NCBI GenBank assembly: GCA_963792785.1
Contig: CAWBXO010000004.1
Coordinates: 744,001-808,000 of the forward strand
DNA length: 64,000 bases
DNA from: CAWIMX01 sp963792785
Lineage (GTDB): Bacteria > Acidobacteriota > Vicinamibacteria > Vicinamibacterales > CAVVIG01
Reading direction: 5' to 3'
Part shown: piece after piece, positions 63,795 through 64,000 of the stretch
Position numbering within the stretch: the stretch's first letter is position 1
Layout: every line of letters begins with the position of its first letter
The notes under the pieces: model-generated
Told to the model about the DNA's origin: nothing
What the model saw: only the letters and a program-made list of their open reading frames with translations
Database searches by the model: none
Translations under genes and position numbers: made by a program

Positions 63795-64000
63795 TCAGAA
63801 CTCGCGCTTGGGCGCGGTCTGTTCCGGGCCCACGCGCCCCGTCGCGATGTCGGCCTTGAAGTAGTTCTCGCCCTTGATCGGCGCGCCGGCCAGGCGGCGC
63901 AGCATCGTCAACTGACCGACGTGATTCAGCGAGTCGGCGATCGGCCCCTGAAACAGCTTGTCGGCGCCCGCGTGCAGCGGCTGGTCCGAGGCGAGGTACG
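63795..64000 (-). CDS. DinB-like protein, 5' part outside window
   Basis: C-terminal 67 residues only, read to the TGA at 63797-63795. FQGPIADSLNHVGQLTMLRRLAGAPIKGENYFKADIATGRVGPEQTAPKREF carries the H-x-x-Q helix of DinB/YfiT-like metalloenzymes (third metal His in NHVGQ) and the GENYF-x-ADI segment of a subgroup. The four-helix fold and other metal ligands lie beyond the edge. Convergent with the aminotransferase, 9 nt apart. Confidence 0.7.
   Translation of the reverse strand, partial: YLASDQPLHAGADKLFQGPIADSLNHVGQLTMLRRLAGAPIKGENYFKADIATGRVGPEQTAPKREF

Overview
The window is a GC-rich bacterial chromosome segment, most likely from an uncultured Acidobacteriota lineage, possibly Vicinamibacteria-like. 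The clues are the large FtsX/MacB-type permease of the acidobacterial ADOP kind (59861-62335), the short diheme reaction-centre-type cytochrome c (52467-53014), the S14 zinc form, and the combination of type IV pilus (T4P) genes with a complete str-S10-spc-alpha ribosomal superoperon. This placement is inferred from gene families only.

Layout. 1-1767: two family 2 glycosyltransferases. 1791-7613: two adjacent minor-pilin modules (fimT-pilV-pilW-pilX and pilV-pilW-pilX). 7784-13771: one tightly packed minus-strand operon with a VKOR-thioredoxin fusion, ABC ATPase, ABC permease, TPR protein, prepilin peptidase and a sensor kinase; its upstream half is full of single-base frameshifts. 13846-21827: pilA, pilR, pilS, pilC, pilT and pilB. 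Sigma54-type promoters precede pilA and both minor-pilin modules, which fits a PilS-PilR regulon. 21873-25940: an outer-membrane barrel protein, a pyruvoyl-dependent arginine decarboxylase and a large YfhO-like membrane protein. 26017-31175 (plus strand): a MarR-type regulator with a double TTAG-N5-CTAA operator, a YIP1-family protein, a MacA-like adaptor and two MacB-type permeases without an ATPase. 31268-33359: an EF-G paralogue with its own promoter.

33507-52088 (minus strand) is the uninterrupted superoperon rpsL-rpsG-fusA-rpsJ ... rplO-secY-adk-map-infA-rpmJ-rpsM-rpsK-rpsD-rpoA-rplQ. tuf is absent from its usual place between fusA and rpsJ. A strong nested hairpin lies between rpsD and rpoA. 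52467-55400: cytochrome c and a two-component pair. 55403-57651: an M23 peptidase and a PP2C phosphatase. 57662-58328: a decayed arylamine N-acetyltransferase. 58361-64000: an aldehyde dehydrogenase, an ADOP-type permease, a class III aminotransferase and the end of a DinB-like protein.

Sequence quality matters here. At least fifteen apparent 1-nt indels break otherwise well-conserved genes, including essential rplQ. Most are insertions, and eleven of them fall between 10.1 and 13.0 kb, so many 'broken' genes are probably intact in the organism. Several short gaps carry degenerate 7-9-nt tandem repeats. I found no tRNA, rRNA, CRISPR array, insertion sequence or prophage.
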